Assembly: GCF_014205275.1 (NCBI RefSeq)
Contig: NZ_JACHND010000001.1
Location: forward strand, 6,882,001 to 6,946,000
Direction of reading: 5' to 3'
Length of the DNA stretch: 64,000 nt
Source: Sphaerisporangium siamense
GTDB lineage: Bacteria > Actinomycetota > Actinomycetes > Streptosporangiales > Streptosporangiaceae
Position numbers and translations under genes: made by a program. The notes under the pieces were generated by a model. The model searched no databases. It was not told the DNA's origin and saw only the letters and a program-made list of their open reading frames with translations. Numbering within the stretch: the first letter of the stretch is position 1; every line of letters starts with the position of its first letter. Below are positions 1 to 10,756 of the stretch, one piece after another.

Positions 1-437
1 CCGACCCCTCCCCTGCCGGGCTCGTCGCCGAGGGCGACCTGCACCAGGCAGGTGAGGCGGCGCCCGGCCCGGACGGCCTCGCGGGACAGCGCGCCGACCA
101 GGCGCTCCCGGTCCACCGAGTGGATCACATCGGCGTAGGAGACGACGGACCTGGCCTTGTTGGTCTGCAACTGGCCGACGAAGTGCCAGGTCAGCGGGAG
201 GTCCGCGCAGTCGCCCGCCTTGGGCTCCGCCTCCTGGTCGCGGTTCTCACCGATGTCGCGGACGCCGAGGCCGGCGAGGATGCGCACGTCGGAGGCGGGG
301 TAGGTCTTGGTGATCGCCACGAGCGTGACCTCGCCGCGCGCGCGGCCCGCGGCCTCGCAGGCGTCCGCGATGCGGCGCTCGACCTCGGCGAGGCCCGCGG
401 CGATCTCGTCACGTCGCGTCGTGTGGGTGTCGTTCAC
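1..437 (-). CDS. yggS: YggS-type PLP homeostasis protein, 3' end off window
   Basis: The reading frame starts at a GTG (V-N-D-T-H-T-T-R-R-D-E-I-A) and runs off the window with its C-terminus missing. Visible family hallmarks are LVAITKTYP with the PLP-binding lysine, the GENRDQEAEPK segment, and TWHFVGQLQTNKAR followed by IHSVDR. YggS/PLPBP proteins bind pyridoxal 5'-phosphate without known catalytic activity and buffer PLP and amino-acid pools. In most actinobacteria the order after ftsZ is pgeF, yggS, sepF. Here yggS lies only about 130 bp after ftsZ with no pgeF between them. The upstream Shine-Dalgarno is weak. I am sure of the family and less sure of the exact start. Confidence 0.9.
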   Translation of the reverse strand, partial: MNDTHTTRRDEIAAGLAEVERRIADACEAAGRARGEVTLVAITKTYPASDVRILAGLGVRDIGENRDQEAEPKAGDCADLPLTWHFVGQLQTNKARSVVSYADVIHSVDRERLVGALSREAVRAGRRLTCLVQVALGDEPGRGGV

Positions 438-530
438 GTGGGGGTCGCGTCACTTCGGTGGTCGGTACGGGTGGCCGGGCATCAGCGTACGGGCCGCGCC
501 GGACCCCGGCCGCGCCGCCCCCGCCCGCGC

Positions 531-561
531 GGCGCGCGCCCCCGCGAGGGGTGCGCGCGCC
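531..561 (-). terminator. GC hairpin directly after ftsZ
   Basis: A 9-bp perfect stem (ggcgcgcgc / gcgcgcgcc) continues into a cccc/gggg stem with one bulged T and closes on a four-base loop. It begins 6 bp past the ftsZ stop codon. No T-tract follows, as is usual for actinobacterial I-shaped terminators. It probably ends or attenuates dcw transcription before yggS. Confidence 0.6.
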
Positions 562-566
562 GGGGC

Positions 567-2042
567 TCACTTCAGGAAGTCGGGGACGTCCAGTTCCTCC
601 TCCTGCTCCTCGAAGACCACCGGACGGCGCCGGGCGGGCTCGGAGACGCGGGAGGTGATGGGGGTGGGCGGCTCGGGCGCCGGCCTCGGGATCGACACCG
701 GGCCCTGCGGCTCGGCGTGCGGGACCGCCTCGGCGGCCTCGCGCGCGAAGGAGGCGGGCCCGGCGGCGGCCGGAGCCGGGGCGGGCTCGGGGGCCGGGAC
801 GGGCTCGGGCGCGGGCGCGACCGGGGCCGCCTGCGGCGCCGGATGCGGGGCCGGGTGCGCCGGAGCCGGGTGTGCCGGGGCCGTGCTCGCCGGGGCGGCG
901 TGCGGGGCCGGCAGCGGGCGGACCGGGGCGGGCCGCTCGGCGCGCGGCGGCTCGGCCCTGGCCGGCTGTGGGGCCGGCTGCGGGGCCGGCGCGGCGGCGC
1001 GGGCCGGCGGCGCGGCCGGCGGCGGGGTCTGCGGGGCGGGCCTCGCGGCCGCCTGCGGGCGCGTCACCGGCTGGGCGGCCGCCTGGTTCTCCGCACCGGG
1101 CTCGTCGAACCCGGCGGCGATCACCGTGACCCGGACCTCGTCGCCGAGGGCGTCGTCGATCACCGTGCCGAAGATGATGTTGGCGTCCAAGGCCGCGGCG
1201 TTGGACACGAGCTGGGCCGCTTCGTTGATCTCGAAGAGTCCGAGGTCGGAGCCGCCGGCGATGGACAGCAGCACGCCGTGGGCGCCGTCGATGCTGGCCT
1301 CCAGCAGCGGGCTGGAGACGGCCATCTCGGCCGCGGCCACCGAGCGGTCGTCGCCGCGGGCGTGGCCGATGCCCATGAGGGCCGACCCGGCGCCGGACAT
1401 GACCGACTTGACGTCCGCGAAGTCGAGGTTGATCAGGCCGGGCGTGGTGATCAGGTCGGTGATGCCCTGGACACCGGACAGCAGGACCTGGTCGGCCGCC
1501 TTGAAGGCGTCCAGCACGCTGACCTGGCGGTCGGAGATCGACAGCAGGCGGTCATTGGGGATGACGATCAGCGTGTCGACCTCGTCGCGCAGGGTCTCTA
1601 TGCCGGCCTCGGCCTGCATGGCCCTGCGGCGGCCCTCGAAGCTGAAGGGCCGGGTGACGACGCCGATGGTGAGCGCGCCGAGCGAGCGGGCGATGTTCGC
1701 CACCACGGGCGCGCCGCCGGTGCCGGTGCCGCCGCCCTCACCGGCCGTGACGAAGACCATGTCGGCGCCCTTGAGGACCTCTTCGATCTCTTCGCGGTGG
1801 TCCTCGGCGGCCTTGCGTCCGACCTCGGGGTTGGCCCCCGCGCCGAGGCCCCGCGTGAGCTCGCGCCCGACGTCCAGCTTGACGTCGGCGTCACTCATCA
1901 GCAGCGCCTGGGCGTCGGTGTTGATGGCGATGAACTCGACGCCCTTGAGTCCCTCCTCGATCATCCGGTTCACGGCGTTCACTCCGCCGCCGCCGATGCC
2001 GACGACCTTGATGACCGCGAGGTAGTTCTGCGGTGCTGCCAC
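567..2042 (-). CDS. ftsZ: Cell division protein FtsZ
   Basis: FtsZ is the tubulin-like GTPase that forms the cytokinetic ring. The GTP-binding signature GGGTGTG is at about residues 103-109, and the T7 loop that completes GTP hydrolysis ([11 protein letters not shown]) is at about 205-215. I chose the GTG that gives [10 protein letters not shown] because an AAGG sits 9 bp upstream and this is the conserved actinobacterial N-terminus; a longer in-frame start adds 28 unconvincing residues. The protein is about 491 residues against roughly 400 in Streptomyces. The excess lies in a linker of about 160 residues rich in Ala, Pro and His between the core (ends near 314) and the conserved C-terminal peptide ELDVPDFLK, which binds SepF and other partners. 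It is the last division gene of the cluster and has its own promoter. Confidence 0.97.
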   Translation of the reverse strand: MAAPQNYLAVIKVVGIGGGGVNAVNRMIEEGLKGVEFIAINTDAQALLMSDADVKLDVGRELTRGLGAGANPEVGRKAAEDHREEIEEVLKGADMVFVTAGEGGGTGTGGAPVVANIARSLGALTIGVVTRPFSFEGRRRAMQAEAGIETLRDEVDTLIVIPNDRLLSISDRQVSVLDAFKAADQVLLSGVQGITDLITTPGLINLDFADVKSVMSGAGSALMGIGHARGDDRSVAAAEMAVSSPLLEASIDGAHGVLLSIAGGSDLGLFEINEAAQLVSNAAALDANIIFGTVIDDALGDEVRVTVIAAGFDEPGAENQAAAQPVTRPQAAARPAPQTPPPAAPPARAAAPAPQPAPQPARAEPPRAERPAPVRPLPAPHAAPASTAPAHPAPAHPAPHPAPQAAPVAPAPEPVPAPEPAPAPAAAGPASFAREAAEAVPHAEPQGPVSIPRPAPEPPTPITSRVSEPARRRPVVFEEQEEELDVPDFLK

Positions 2043-2111
2043 GACGAGGGGCCTTTCCGCTCGTTTACTTGCATTACGTGAAGCCCGAAACGGTGCCGGA
2101 CCTTCTTGTTT

Positions 2112-2196
2112 AACTCTCACCCTCAAGTTGAGATTTAGAGTTATGTCAACCTGAGGAATGATACGGACAGTAGGGTTGCCCGTCCCCCAGGGTCAA
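2112..2196 (-). promoter_or_regulatory. ftsZ promoter and leader dyad
   Basis: On the minus strand TTGACC (2191-2196) is separated by 18 bp from TACTGT (2167-2172), a good sigma70-type match that would start transcription near 2160. Just downstream lies a 31-bp AT-rich dyad (2112-2142) with arms of the form AACTCTnnnnCTCAA, preceded by a second TTGACA (2144-2149). The dyad could be an operator or a leader hairpin. The 235-bp ftsQ-ftsZ gap holds no gene. Confidence 0.55.
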
Positions 2197-2277
2197 CTCA
2201 CCGCGCCGCAAGCGCGCCCGGCGTGTTGCCGCCTGTCCCTTTCGCTCCTGCGGCCTCCCGCCGGGCTGTGGGACAAG

Positions 2278-2949
2278 TCACTTGATCGTCACGACGTCCG
2301 GAGAGCTGACGTCGTACCGCTGGGCGGGGCGTTCCAGCAGCGTGAGCACGATGCGCGCCTTGTCGCGCGTGCGCTCGGCCCCTCCCCACATGATCGTACG
2401 GCCGTCGCCGAGCCGGAGCGAGACATCGGCGGCGGATGTCGCGCTCACGGTCCTGATCATGCGGGTCAGGTCGCCGGGAAGCCCGCCGGCGACCTTGAGC
2501 GCCGCCATGGTGGCCGGGTCGCCCACGGCGAAGCGGGGCACCTGGAGCGTGGGCAGGCCGAACGGCGCCGAGCCCTTGGTCTCGATCACCACGGCGTGCC
2601 GGTCGACGACCGCCGTCGCGCCGCCCCAGGAGACGACCGCGACGGGCCTGCGCTCGGCCACACGGATCTTGAGGGTGTCCGGCCAGGCGCGCTCCACGGC
2701 CGCCGACTCCACGCGGCGCATCCCCGCGACCGCGCGCCGCACGGCCTCCAGGTCCACGGTGGCCATCGGCGTCAGCTCGCGGACCGCGGCGGCCCGCCTG
2801 ACCTCCTCGTCGGTGACCATGGCGTTGCCGGACACCGCGACGTGGCGCACGCCGAGGACCGGCGAGAAGAACACGAGCCACGCGGCGGCCCCCACCACCC
2901 CGCAGGTCAGCAGGGCGGCCAGGACCGTGCGCCGGGCCCGGCGGCTCAC
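2278..2949 (-). CDS. ftsQ: Division protein FtsQ (POTRA domain)
   Basis: FtsQ is a bitopic membrane protein of the divisome that connects early and late division proteins. The sequence has a short basic cytoplasmic head (RRARR), one transmembrane segment (about residues 8-28), a POTRA domain starting at LGVRHVAVSGN, and the FtsQ beta domain with the VAERRPVAVVSW strand. At 223 residues it is a little short for the family because the cytoplasmic tail is minimal. It starts at GTG and overlaps the murC stop by 4 bp (GTGA), so it is translationally coupled. A 235-bp gap separates it from ftsZ. Confidence 0.92.
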   Translation of the reverse strand: MSRRARRTVLAALLTCGVVGAAAWLVFFSPVLGVRHVAVSGNAMVTDEEVRRAAAVRELTPMATVDLEAVRRAVAGMRRVESAAVERAWPDTLKIRVAERRPVAVVSWGGATAVVDRHAVVIETKGSAPFGLPTLQVPRFAVGDPATMAALKVAGGLPGDLTRMIRTVSATSAADVSLRLGDGRTIMWGGAERTRDKARIVLTLLERPAQRYDVSSPDVVTIK

Positions 2950-4355
2950 CGCGCGGCGAGCTCTGCGACGATGAGCGGCCCGAGCTCGGTGACGTCGCCC
3001 GCGCCCATGGTGAGCACGATGTCCCCCGGCCTGGCCCGGCCGGCGACCAGGCCGGGCACCGCGCCGCGGTCGGGCGCGTAGGCGACCCGCTCGGCCGGCA
3101 GCGGCACCTTGCCGGCCACCAGCGCGCCGGACACGCCGGGCTCGGGGTCCTCGCGGGCGCCGTAGACGTCCAGGACGATCGCCTCGTCGGCCAGCCCCAG
3201 CGCGGCCCCGAACTCGTCGGCGAAGAAGCGCGTGCGCGAGTACAGGTGCGGCTGGAACACCGCGATGACCCGCCCGGAGGGCCCGGAGAAGGACGCCACG
3301 ACGTCGCGGGCGGCGCGCAGGTCGGCGGCCAGCTCGGTGGGGTGGTGGGCGTAGCTGTCGAAGACGGCCACCCCGGCGCCCTCCCCCTTGGCCTCGAAGC
3401 GCCGCTTGGCGCCGGTGAACGCCGCGAGGCCCTCACGGAACTCGTCGAAGGGCACGCCGAGCTCCTCGGCCACGGCGAGCGCCGACAAGGCGTTCAGGGC
3501 GTTGTGCCGGCCGGGGACCGAGAGCCTGACCTCGCCCTTGCCCTCGACGCGGAACGCGACGCCGAAGCCGTCGGGCGCGATGCCCGTCACGCGCAGGTCG
3601 GCGCCCTCGGACTCGCCGTAGGTGCGGACCCGCAGGCCCCGGGCCCGCGCGGGCGCGGCCAGGGCCGCGGCCCCGGGATCGTCGGCGCAGATGATCAGGG
3701 TGGAGCCGACCCTCTCGGCGAAGCGGGCGAACCCGTCGTACACCGCCTGCGGGTCGCCGTAGTTGTCCAGGTGGTCGGGCTCGACGTTGGTCACCACCGC
3801 GATCTCGGGGGCGAGCATGAGGAACGAGCCGTCGCTCTCGTCGGCCTCGGCCACGAACACCTCGCCCGCGCCCTCGTCGGCGCCGAGGCCGGTGGTCACG
3901 AGCTGGCCGCCCACGCAGTAGGACGGGTCGCGGCCGCACTTCTGCAGGGCGACCGTGAGCATGGAGGAGGTGGTGGTCTTGCCGTGCGTGCCGGCGACGG
4001 CGATGCCGCTGCGGCCGACCATGACCGCGGCCAGCGCGGCGGCCCTGGGGATCACGCGCAGCCCCTGGCGCAGGGCCTCGCCGAGCTCGGGGTTGGAGTC
4101 GCGGATGGCGGTGGACACCACCACGGTGTCGACGTTCTTGATATGGGACGCGGCGTGGCCGACGTGGACCAGGGCGCCGAGCTCGCGCAGCTCGTTGACC
4201 ATGGCAGAGCCGCGCGCGTCGCTGCCGGAGACCTTCACGCCTCGCTTGAGCAGGATGCGCGCGATGCCCGACATGCCCGCGCCGCCGATGCCGATGAAGT
4301 GCACCCGGCCGAGCTCGTCGGCGGCGACCGGGGCGACCGGCTTGACCAGGCTCAT
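2946..4355 (-). CDS. murC: UDP-N-acetylmuramate--L-alanine ligase MurC
   Basis: MurC adds L-alanine to UDP-MurNAc, the first amino-acid ligation of peptidoglycan precursor synthesis in the cytoplasm. The nucleotide-binding N-terminus reads [15 protein letters not shown], the ATP-binding loop [11 protein letters not shown], and downstream Mur-ligase signatures EADESDGSF and [11 protein letters not shown] are intact. At about 469 residues the length is normal. The chosen ATG overlaps the murG stop (ATGA), and the longer upstream frame is just a read-back into murG. Confidence 0.97.
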   Translation of the reverse strand: MSLVKPVAPVAADELGRVHFIGIGGAGMSGIARILLKRGVKVSGSDARGSAMVNELRELGALVHVGHAASHIKNVDTVVVSTAIRDSNPELGEALRQGLRVIPRAAALAAVMVGRSGIAVAGTHGKTTTSSMLTVALQKCGRDPSYCVGGQLVTTGLGADEGAGEVFVAEADESDGSFLMLAPEIAVVTNVEPDHLDNYGDPQAVYDGFARFAERVGSTLIICADDPGAAALAAPARARGLRVRTYGESEGADLRVTGIAPDGFGVAFRVEGKGEVRLSVPGRHNALNALSALAVAEELGVPFDEFREGLAAFTGAKRRFEAKGEGAGVAVFDSYAHHPTELAADLRAARDVVASFSGPSGRVIAVFQPHLYSRTRFFADEFGAALGLADEAIVLDVYGAREDPEPGVSGALVAGKVPLPAERVAYAPDRGAVPGLVAGRARPGDIVLTMGAGDVTELGPLIVAELAAR

Positions 4356-5443
4356 CGCCGGCCTCCCGCGGCCACCACGCCGAGCACCTTGCTCGCGAGC
4401 ACCTCGTCGGCGTCCTTGCGGCCCATGCGACCGGCGGCGGCCGACATGGCGACGACCCGCTCGGGGTCGCGCAGGATGGGCAGCACGTTGCGGAGGATCC
4501 ACTCGGTGGTGAGGTCGGCGTTGTCGACCATGATGCCTCCCCCGGCCTGGACGATCGGCGCCGCGTTGAGGCTCTGCTCGCCATTGCCGTGCGGCAGCGG
4601 CACGAAGGCCGCGGGCAGGCCCACGGCGGTGAGCTCGGCGCAGGTGAGCGCGCCGCTGCGGCACAGCACGAAGTCCGCCGCCGCGTACGCCAGGTCCATG
4701 CGGTCGATGTAGGGCAGCACGACGTACTGCGGGTCGCCGGGCGGCGGCTCCTGGATGATCTCGTTCTTGGGGCCCACCACGTGGACGACCTGGACGCCGG
4801 CCTGGCGCAGCGCGGGCGCGGCGGCGAGGGCCGCCTCGTTGATCGCGCGGGCGCCCTGGGAGCCGCCGAACACCAGCAGCGTCGGCCGGTCGCTCTCCAG
4901 CCCGAAGTAGGACCGCGCCTTGTCGCCCATGGACAGACGGTCCAGCATGGCGATCTCGCGGCGCAGCGGGATGCCGACGTACTGCGCGCGCGGCAGGACC
5001 GCGTCGGGGTGGCCGGTGAAGACGTGCTCGGTGAGCCGTGCGCCGAGCCGGTTGGCCAGGCCGGGCCGCGGGTTGGCCTCGTGCACCACGATCGGCACGC
5101 CGCGCCGCCGCGCGCCCAGGTAGGCGGGCGTGGCGACGTACCCGCCGAAGCCGACCATCACGTCGGCCCGCAACCGGTCCAGGATGCCGGCGGCGGTGTT
5201 GATCGCGCCCGCCAGGCGGCCCGGCACCGTCAGAAGCTGCGGCGTGATGGCGCGCGGCAGCGGGACCGCGGGCACCAGCGCCAGCTCGTACCCCCGCGCG
5301 GGCACCAGCCTCGACTCCAGCCCGCGCTCGGTGCCGAGGCAGGTGACCCCGATGGAGGGGTCATACCTGCGCAGCGCGTCGGCGAGCGCCAGAGCGGGTT
5401 CGATGTGGCCGGCCGTGCCGCCGCCTGCGAGGACCACCCTCAT
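4352..5443 (-). CDS. murG: Lipid II-forming GlcNAc transferase MurG
   Basis: MurG transfers GlcNAc from UDP-GlcNAc to lipid I on the inner membrane face, producing lipid II. The N-terminal glycine-rich loop [15 protein letters not shown] is the lipid I-binding signature, [13 protein letters not shown] follows, and the C-terminal donor domain shows FGGSQGAR and [12 protein letters not shown]. The length of 363 residues is typical. The ATG overlaps the ftsW stop, and the gene in turn overlaps murC, so these three are read in strict succession. Confidence 0.97.
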   Translation of the reverse strand: MRVVLAGGGTAGHIEPALALADALRRYDPSIGVTCLGTERGLESRLVPARGYELALVPAVPLPRAITPQLLTVPGRLAGAINTAAGILDRLRADVMVGFGGYVATPAYLGARRRGVPIVVHEANPRPGLANRLGARLTEHVFTGHPDAVLPRAQYVGIPLRREIAMLDRLSMGDKARSYFGLESDRPTLLVFGGSQGARAINEAALAAAPALRQAGVQVVHVVGPKNEIIQEPPPGDPQYVVLPYIDRMDLAYAAADFVLCRSGALTCAELTAVGLPAAFVPLPHGNGEQSLNAAPIVQAGGGIMVDNADLTTEWILRNVLPILRDPERVVAMSAAAGRMGRKDADEVLASKVLGVVAAGGRR

Positions 5444-6792
5444 GTCGGTCCTTTCACTCCACGTGCCTCGATGTCGGCCCTGAGACGCCCCGGACGGCGC
5501 CCCTTCGCCGATGGACGACCCAAACCAAGCCAGCTTAGAGCCCGCGCCAGGGGGCCGGGGCCGCGAGCGGCCAGTGCGTCGGCCGCGCCCGGCTCCCGTT
5601 TGGCGAATGACAACAACATGCCAAGCGCCGCGAGCGTGGGCAACAGTGCCGAACCACCGTACGACACCAGCGGCAGCGGAATGCCCGTGATGGGCAACGC
5701 GCCGATCACCGCGCCGATGTTCACGATGGCCTGCCCGGCGATCCAGGCGACCGCCGCGGAGGACGCCAGGCGGATGAACGGGTCCTTGACGCGGGAGGCC
5801 ACCCGCAGGCCCGCGTACCCGAGCAGGCCGAACAGGGCGACCACGACGAGGGTGCCCATCAGGCCGAGCTCCTCGCCGATGATGGAGAAGATGAAGTCGC
5901 TCTCGGCGTGCGGCACCCAGCTCCATTTCTGGCGGCTGCTGCCGAGGCCGAGGCCGAACCAGCCTCCCGAGCCCATCGCGATCTGGCCCTGCGCGGCCTG
6001 GTAGCCCGACCCCTGGGCGTTGCCCCAGACGTCCAGCCAGCCGGTGATGCGGTCGGAGCGGTAGCCCTCGACGCTGATCATGATGACGGTGGCCAGGGCG
6101 GCGACGGAGAGGATGACGCCGAACAGCTTGAGCGGCGCGCCGACCACCCACAGCAGCGCCAGGAAGATCAGCATGAGGACCAGCGTGGTGCCGAGGTCGC
6201 TCCCGAGCAGGACCAGGACGGCGAGGATCACGGTGCCGGGCAGGAGCGGGAGCAGGAGCTGCCGCCACTCGATGCGCCCGTTCTTGGCCTTGCGCGCGAG
6301 CAGGTCGGCGCCCCACAGCATCAGGCCGAGCTTGGCGGGCTCCGACGGCTGGATGGTCAGCCCGCCGATGTAGATCCACCGCTGCGCGCCGAGCTCGGTC
6401 TCGCCGATGAAGATCACCATGATGAGGCCGATGATCGAGAGGATCATCAGCGGGTACCCGGCGAGGCGGAAGAAGCGCTGCGGCAGTCGCGAGCAGATCC
6501 ACATCGCGGGCAGGCCCAGGCCGACCGACAGCGACTGCTTGAGGAACCAGTAGAACGGGTTGCCGGTCTTCTGCAGCGCCTCGATGCTGGACGCCGACAG
6601 CACCATCATCAGGCCGAGCGCCAGCAGCAGCAGGCTGCACCCGAGCACCAGGTAGTAGGAGGTGAGCGGGCGGTTCAGCAGCTCGCCGAGCGCCGCGAGC
6701 CTGCCGCCCGCGTGGGCGCGGCGCGCGCCGGCCGCCACCGTGCTCTCGGCGGGGGCCGTGGACCCGGTGGCCTGCCCCGCCTCGGCGGTCAC
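5440..6792 (-). CDS. ftsW: SEDS peptidoglycan polymerase FtsW
   Basis: FtsW is the multi-pass SEDS glycosyltransferase that polymerises lipid II at the septum in partnership with FtsI. The protein has about ten hydrophobic segments, [33 protein letters not shown], the long extracellular loop with [14 protein letters not shown], and the C-terminal [14 protein letters not shown] signature. The start is a GTG overlapping the murD stop (GTGA). A roughly 40-residue Ala/Gly/Thr-rich cytoplasmic head precedes the first membrane span, and a basic tail of about 45 residues follows the last. Confidence 0.96.
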   Translation of the reverse strand: MTAEAGQATGSTAPAESTVAAGARRAHAGGRLAALGELLNRPLTSYYLVLGCSLLLLALGLMMVLSASSIEALQKTGNPFYWFLKQSLSVGLGLPAMWICSRLPQRFFRLAGYPLMILSIIGLIMVIFIGETELGAQRWIYIGGLTIQPSEPAKLGLMLWGADLLARKAKNGRIEWRQLLLPLLPGTVILAVLVLLGSDLGTTLVLMLIFLALLWVVGAPLKLFGVILSVAALATVIMISVEGYRSDRITGWLDVWGNAQGSGYQAAQGQIAMGSGGWFGLGLGSSRQKWSWVPHAESDFIFSIIGEELGLMGTLVVVALFGLLGYAGLRVASRVKDPFIRLASSAAVAWIAGQAIVNIGAVIGALPITGIPLPLVSYGGSALLPTLAALGMLLSFAKREPGAADALAARGPGPLARALSWLGLGRPSAKGRRPGRLRADIEARGVKGPT

Positions 6793-8141
6793 GGGGCCGC
6801 CAGGCGGCGCACGGCCCGCGCGAACTCCTCCCCGCGGGCGCCGTAGTCGGCGAAGATGTCCATGGAGGCCCCGGCGGGCGCCAGCAGCACGGTGTCTCCG
6901 GGGGCGGCCAGCCGGGCGGCTTCGGTGACGACACGATCCATCACCCCAGTGTCTTGCCCTTCGACCTCGGCGACCGGAACATTCGGCGCGTGTCGCGCCA
7001 GAGCCTGGCGAATTCGCGCCCGGTCCGCGCCGAGGAGCACCGCCCCGCGCAGCCGTCCCGCCGCGCGGCGGACGAGGTCGTCGACCTCCGCGCCCTTCAG
7101 CAGCCCGCCCGCGACCCACACGACCGAGGGGTAGGCGGCCAGGGACGCGGCGGCGGCGTGGGGGTTGGTGGCCTTGGAGTCGTCCACGTAGTCCACCCCG
7201 GCGAGGCGCGCGACGTGGGCGATGCGGTGCGGGTCGGGGACGTGGGCCCGCAGGCCCGTGCGCACGGCCTCGGGCGGCACGCCGTAGGCGCGGGCCAGCG
7301 CGGCGGCGGCCAGGGCGTTGGCGACGTTGTGCGGCGCGAACGGGCGGACGTCCTCCAGCGTGGCCAGTTCCTCGGCCCGGGAGGGGTCGCCGGTGAAGGC
7401 GCGGTCCACCAGAAGGTCCTCCACGACGCCGAGCCGCCCGGGAGCGGGCACCTCCAGCGTGAAGCCGACCGCGCCCGCGTACGGGGCCGCCAGGCGGGCG
7501 GAGACGGGATCGTCGGCGTTGTGGACGACCACGCCGGCGCGCTCGAAGACGCGGCCCTTGGCGCGGGCGTACTCCTCCATGGAGCCGTGCCAGTCCAGGT
7601 GGTCCTCGGCGACGTTGAGCACGGCGGCGGCGGCCGGGGCCAGGGTGGAGGACCAGTGGAGCTGGAAGCTCGACAGCTCGACGGCGAGCACGTCGTGCGG
7701 CTCGGCGACGGCCTGGATGACGGGGGTGCCGACGTTGCCCACGGCCACGGCGTCGTGCCCGGCGGCGCGGAGCATCGCGGTCAGCATGCGCACGGCCGTG
7801 GTCTTGCCGTTGGTGCCGGTCAGGGCGAGCCAGGGGGCCGCCCCCGGGGGCCGCCGGCGCCAGGCCAGCTCGACCTCGCCGATCACCTCGACGCCGTTCT
7901 CGGCGGCCTCCACCAGGAGGGGGTGGGTGGGACGCCACCCCGGCGAGGTCACCACCACCGAGGTGCCCTCGGGCAGGCCTCCGCCGAAGCGGACCTCGAC
8001 CCCGGCGTCCGCCAGCCCGGCCGCCGCGGCCCGCTGCCGCTCGCCGTCCACGCCCTCGACGACCACGACCTGGTGCCCGTCCCGGGCGAGGCTCAGCGCC
8101 GCCGCGATCCCCGACACGCCGAGCCCGGCCACTGTGTACAT
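6789..8141 (-). CDS. murD: UDP-MurNAc-L-Ala--D-Glu ligase MurD
   Basis: MurD adds D-glutamate to the growing UDP-muramoyl peptide. It begins with the Rossmann-like [16 protein letters not shown], carries the ATP loop [14 protein letters not shown], and has the downstream [14 protein letters not shown] and [21 protein letters not shown] signatures. At 450 residues it is slightly shorter than many homologues because the N-terminus starts immediately at the first beta strand. It ends in a 4-bp overlap with ftsW and is separated from mraY by 51 bp. Confidence 0.96.
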   Translation of the reverse strand: MYTVAGLGVSGIAAALSLARDGHQVVVVEGVDGERQRAAAAGLADAGVEVRFGGGLPEGTSVVVTSPGWRPTHPLLVEAAENGVEVIGEVELAWRRRPPGAAPWLALTGTNGKTTAVRMLTAMLRAAGHDAVAVGNVGTPVIQAVAEPHDVLAVELSSFQLHWSSTLAPAAAAVLNVAEDHLDWHGSMEEYARAKGRVFERAGVVVHNADDPVSARLAAPYAGAVGFTLEVPAPGRLGVVEDLLVDRAFTGDPSRAEELATLEDVRPFAPHNVANALAAAALARAYGVPPEAVRTGLRAHVPDPHRIAHVARLAGVDYVDDSKATNPHAAAASLAAYPSVVWVAGGLLKGAEVDDLVRRAAGRLRGAVLLGADRARIRQALARHAPNVPVAEVEGQDTGVMDRVVTEAARLAAPGDTVLLAPAGASMDIFADYGARGEEFARAVRRLAAP

Positions 8142-8192
8142 TGCGCTCTCTTTCGTTCACACCGCGCGAGGCCCCGGCCCCGGCGCGCCGCC

Positions 8193-9251
8193 TCAGGCCT
8201 TCGGCATCCACTCGACGTAGAACAGGCCGAGGCCGGCGGCGGCGCACAGGACCGCGATCAGCCAGAAGCGGACCACGATGGTGGTCTCGGCCCAGCCGGC
8301 CAGCTCGAAGTGGTGCTGGAGCGGCGCCATGCGGAACACCCGTTTGCCGGTCATCTTGAAGAACCCGACCTGGATGATCACCGAGGCGGTGATGATGCAG
8401 CACAGGCCCGCGAGGATGAACAGCAGGATCTGCGTGCGGGTGGTGATCGCCAGCCCGGCGAGCACGCCGCCGAGCGCCAGCGACCCGGTGTCGCCCATGA
8501 AGATCTTGGCGGGCGGGGCGTTCCACCACAGGAAGCCGACCAGCGCGCCGAGGACGGCCGCCGCGACCACCGCCAGGTCCAGCGGGTCGCGCACCCAGTA
8601 GCAGTTGGGGCCGAGCTGGTTCAGGCAGCTGTTGCGGAGCTGCCAGTTGCCGATCAGGACGTAGGCGGCGAGAACCACCCCGGTGGCGCCGCTGGCCAGG
8701 CCGTCGAGGCCGTCGGTGAGGTTCACCGCGTTGGAGAAGCCCACGATCATGATGAGCACCCAGATCGTGAACATGACGATGCCGATCGAGGGCCCGAAGT
8801 CGCGCAGGAAGGACACCCGGGTCTCGGCGGGGGTGATCGAGTAGGCGTTCGGGAACCGCACGACCAGGACGGCGAACACCGCGCCGACGACGAGCTGGCC
8901 GAGGGCCTTGGCGCCGCTGCGCAGACCGAGGCTGCGCTGCTTGTAGATCTTGATGAAGTCGTCGAGGAAGCCGACCGTGGCCAGGCCCGTCATCAGGAAC
9001 AGCACGAGCACGGCGGAGGCGGTCGGCGGGGTGAAGGTGGCCAGGTGCGCGCAGGCGAAGCCGATCAGCGCGGCGATCACGAAGACCGTGCCGCCCATGG
9101 TGGGGGTGCCGCGCTTCTCGTGGTGCCCCGACGGGCCCTCCTCGCGGATGTTCTGGCCGTAGCCCCTGCGGCTGAACAGGCGGATCGCCAGCGGGGTGCC
9201 GAGCATGGACAGCAGCAGCGCCACGCCCGCGGCGATGAGGATGTCCCTCAT
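8193..9251 (-). CDS. mraY: Phospho-MurNAc-pentapeptide transferase MraY
   Basis: MraY couples phospho-MurNAc-pentapeptide to undecaprenyl phosphate, forming lipid I in the membrane. Family marks include GTPTMGG, the catalytic Asp pair in [33 protein letters not shown] and the PLQHHFE histidine motif near the C-terminus, spread across about ten membrane spans. The 352-residue length is standard. Its ATG overlaps the murF stop by 4 bp. A Cys-containing periplasmic loop ([13 protein letters not shown]) is a lineage-specific insertion. Confidence 0.97.
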   Translation of the reverse strand: MRDILIAAGVALLLSMLGTPLAIRLFSRRGYGQNIREEGPSGHHEKRGTPTMGGTVFVIAALIGFACAHLATFTPPTASAVLVLFLMTGLATVGFLDDFIKIYKQRSLGLRSGAKALGQLVVGAVFAVLVVRFPNAYSITPAETRVSFLRDFGPSIGIVMFTIWVLIMIVGFSNAVNLTDGLDGLASGATGVVLAAYVLIGNWQLRNSCLNQLGPNCYWVRDPLDLAVVAAAVLGALVGFLWWNAPPAKIFMGDTGSLALGGVLAGLAITTRTQILLFILAGLCCIITASVIIQVGFFKMTGKRVFRMAPLQHHFELAGWAETTIVVRFWLIAVLCAAAGLGLFYVEWMPKA

Positions 9252-10648
9252 CGGGCGCCACCCCCCGCGCCCGCGGCGTCCCCGGTCCCGGCCAGCAGCC
9301 TCGCGGCGACCCGTTCGAGCCCGGCCGCGCGCGGCCCCTTGACCAGCACGACGTCGCCGGGCCGCAGCTGGGCGACCAGTTCGGCGGCGGCGTCCTCCGG
9401 CGCGGGGACGTGGACGGCGCCCGAGCCCTTGGCGCCGGCCAGGACCGGCCAGGGGTCGTCCCCCACCACCCACAGCCCGGCCAGGCCCGCGGCGGCGGCG
9501 GTGCGGCCGACCTCCTCGTTGAGGGTGTCGGAGTCCTCGCCGAGCTCGCGCAGCGAGGCGATCACCGCGAACCGGCGGCGGTCCTTGCCGAGGGCGGCGA
9601 GGGCGTCGAAGGCGGCGCGCATGGACTCGGGGTTGGCGTTGTAGGCGTCGTTGATCACGGTGACCCCGTCGGGGCGCTCGGTGACCTCCATGCGCCAGCG
9701 GCTGCGCGGCTCGGCGCGGGAGAGCTCCTCGGCGATGGTGGCCACCGGCAGGCCGAGCTCGTAGGCCGCCGCGGCGGCGGCCAGGGCGTTCTCGACGGTG
9801 TGGGCGCCGTGCAGGCGCAGCCGCACGTCCGCGCGGCCCGAGGGGGTGACGAGCGTGAAGCCGGCCCGGCCGCGTTCGTCCAGCGTGACGTCCTGGGCGC
9901 GGATGTCGGCCTCGGACGAGCGGCCGAACCACCGGACCCGCGCCCGGGTGCGGGAGGCCATGGCGGCGACGTTGGGGTCGTCGGCGTTGAGCACCGCGAC
10001 GCCGTCGGCGGGCAGGGCCTCGACCAGCTCGCCCTTGGCCTTGGCGATCTGTTCCCTGCCGCCGAACACGCCGAGGTGGGCGCTGCCGACGTTCAGCACG
10101 ACGCCGATCTTCGGCGGGGCGACGCCGGCGAGGTAGGCGATGTGGCCCTCCTCGCGCGCGCTCAGCTCCAGCACCAGGAATCGGGTGTCCTCGTCGGCCC
10201 TCAGCACGGTGAGGGGGTGGCCGATCTCGTTGTTGTAGGAGCCGACGGGCGCGACGGTGGGGCCGACCAGCGCGGTGAGGCCGCCGAGGAGGTCCTTGGT
10301 GGTGGTCTTGCCCGCCGACCCGGTGACGCCGATGACGGTCGCGCGGGGCAGCTCGGCGACCACCGCGGAGGCGAGCCGGGCGAGCGCGGCCACGACGTCG
10401 GCGACGACCACCGACGGGGCGTCGACGGGCCTGCTCGCCAGCACGGCGACCGCCCCCGCCTGGTGGGCCTGGGCGGCGAAGTCGTGCCCGTCCACCCGGC
10501 CGCCCTTGATCGCGGCGAACAGCGACCCCGGGCCGGCGGCGCGGGAGTCTATGAGGACCGGCCCCCGGACCACGGCGCGGGGATCGGCCATGCCCGTGAG
10601 GGCACCCGAGGTGATCTCGGCGATCCTTGCCAGCGGCAACGGGATCAT
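9248..10648 (-). CDS. murF: UDP-MurNAc-tripeptide--D-Ala-D-Ala ligase MurF
   Basis: MurF adds the D-Ala-D-Ala dipeptide to complete UDP-MurNAc-pentapeptide. The ATP loop is [14 protein letters not shown], followed by the Mur-ligase motifs [14 protein letters not shown] and [12 protein letters not shown] and the C-terminal [15 protein letters not shown] signature. The length of 466 residues is normal. The ATG start follows a 108-bp gap after murE, one of the few non-overlapping junctions in this cluster. Confidence 0.96.
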   Translation of the reverse strand: MIPLPLARIAEITSGALTGMADPRAVVRGPVLIDSRAAGPGSLFAAIKGGRVDGHDFAAQAHQAGAVAVLASRPVDAPSVVVADVVAALARLASAVVAELPRATVIGVTGSAGKTTTKDLLGGLTALVGPTVAPVGSYNNEIGHPLTVLRADEDTRFLVLELSAREEGHIAYLAGVAPPKIGVVLNVGSAHLGVFGGREQIAKAKGELVEALPADGVAVLNADDPNVAAMASRTRARVRWFGRSSEADIRAQDVTLDERGRAGFTLVTPSGRADVRLRLHGAHTVENALAAAAAAYELGLPVATIAEELSRAEPRSRWRMEVTERPDGVTVINDAYNANPESMRAAFDALAALGKDRRRFAVIASLRELGEDSDTLNEEVGRTAAAAGLAGLWVVGDDPWPVLAGAKGSGAVHVPAPEDAAAELVAQLRPGDVVLVKGPRAAGLERVAARLLAGTGDAAGAGGGAR

Positions 10649-10756
10649 TCGTTATCCCTACTCTCCATACAAGCTCGTTCGTGCGTACGCGGGGCGCCGG
10701 CGACCGGCCGGCGCGACCGGGGCGCCGCGCGCCTCAGCCTCGCACAACACCGCAGC

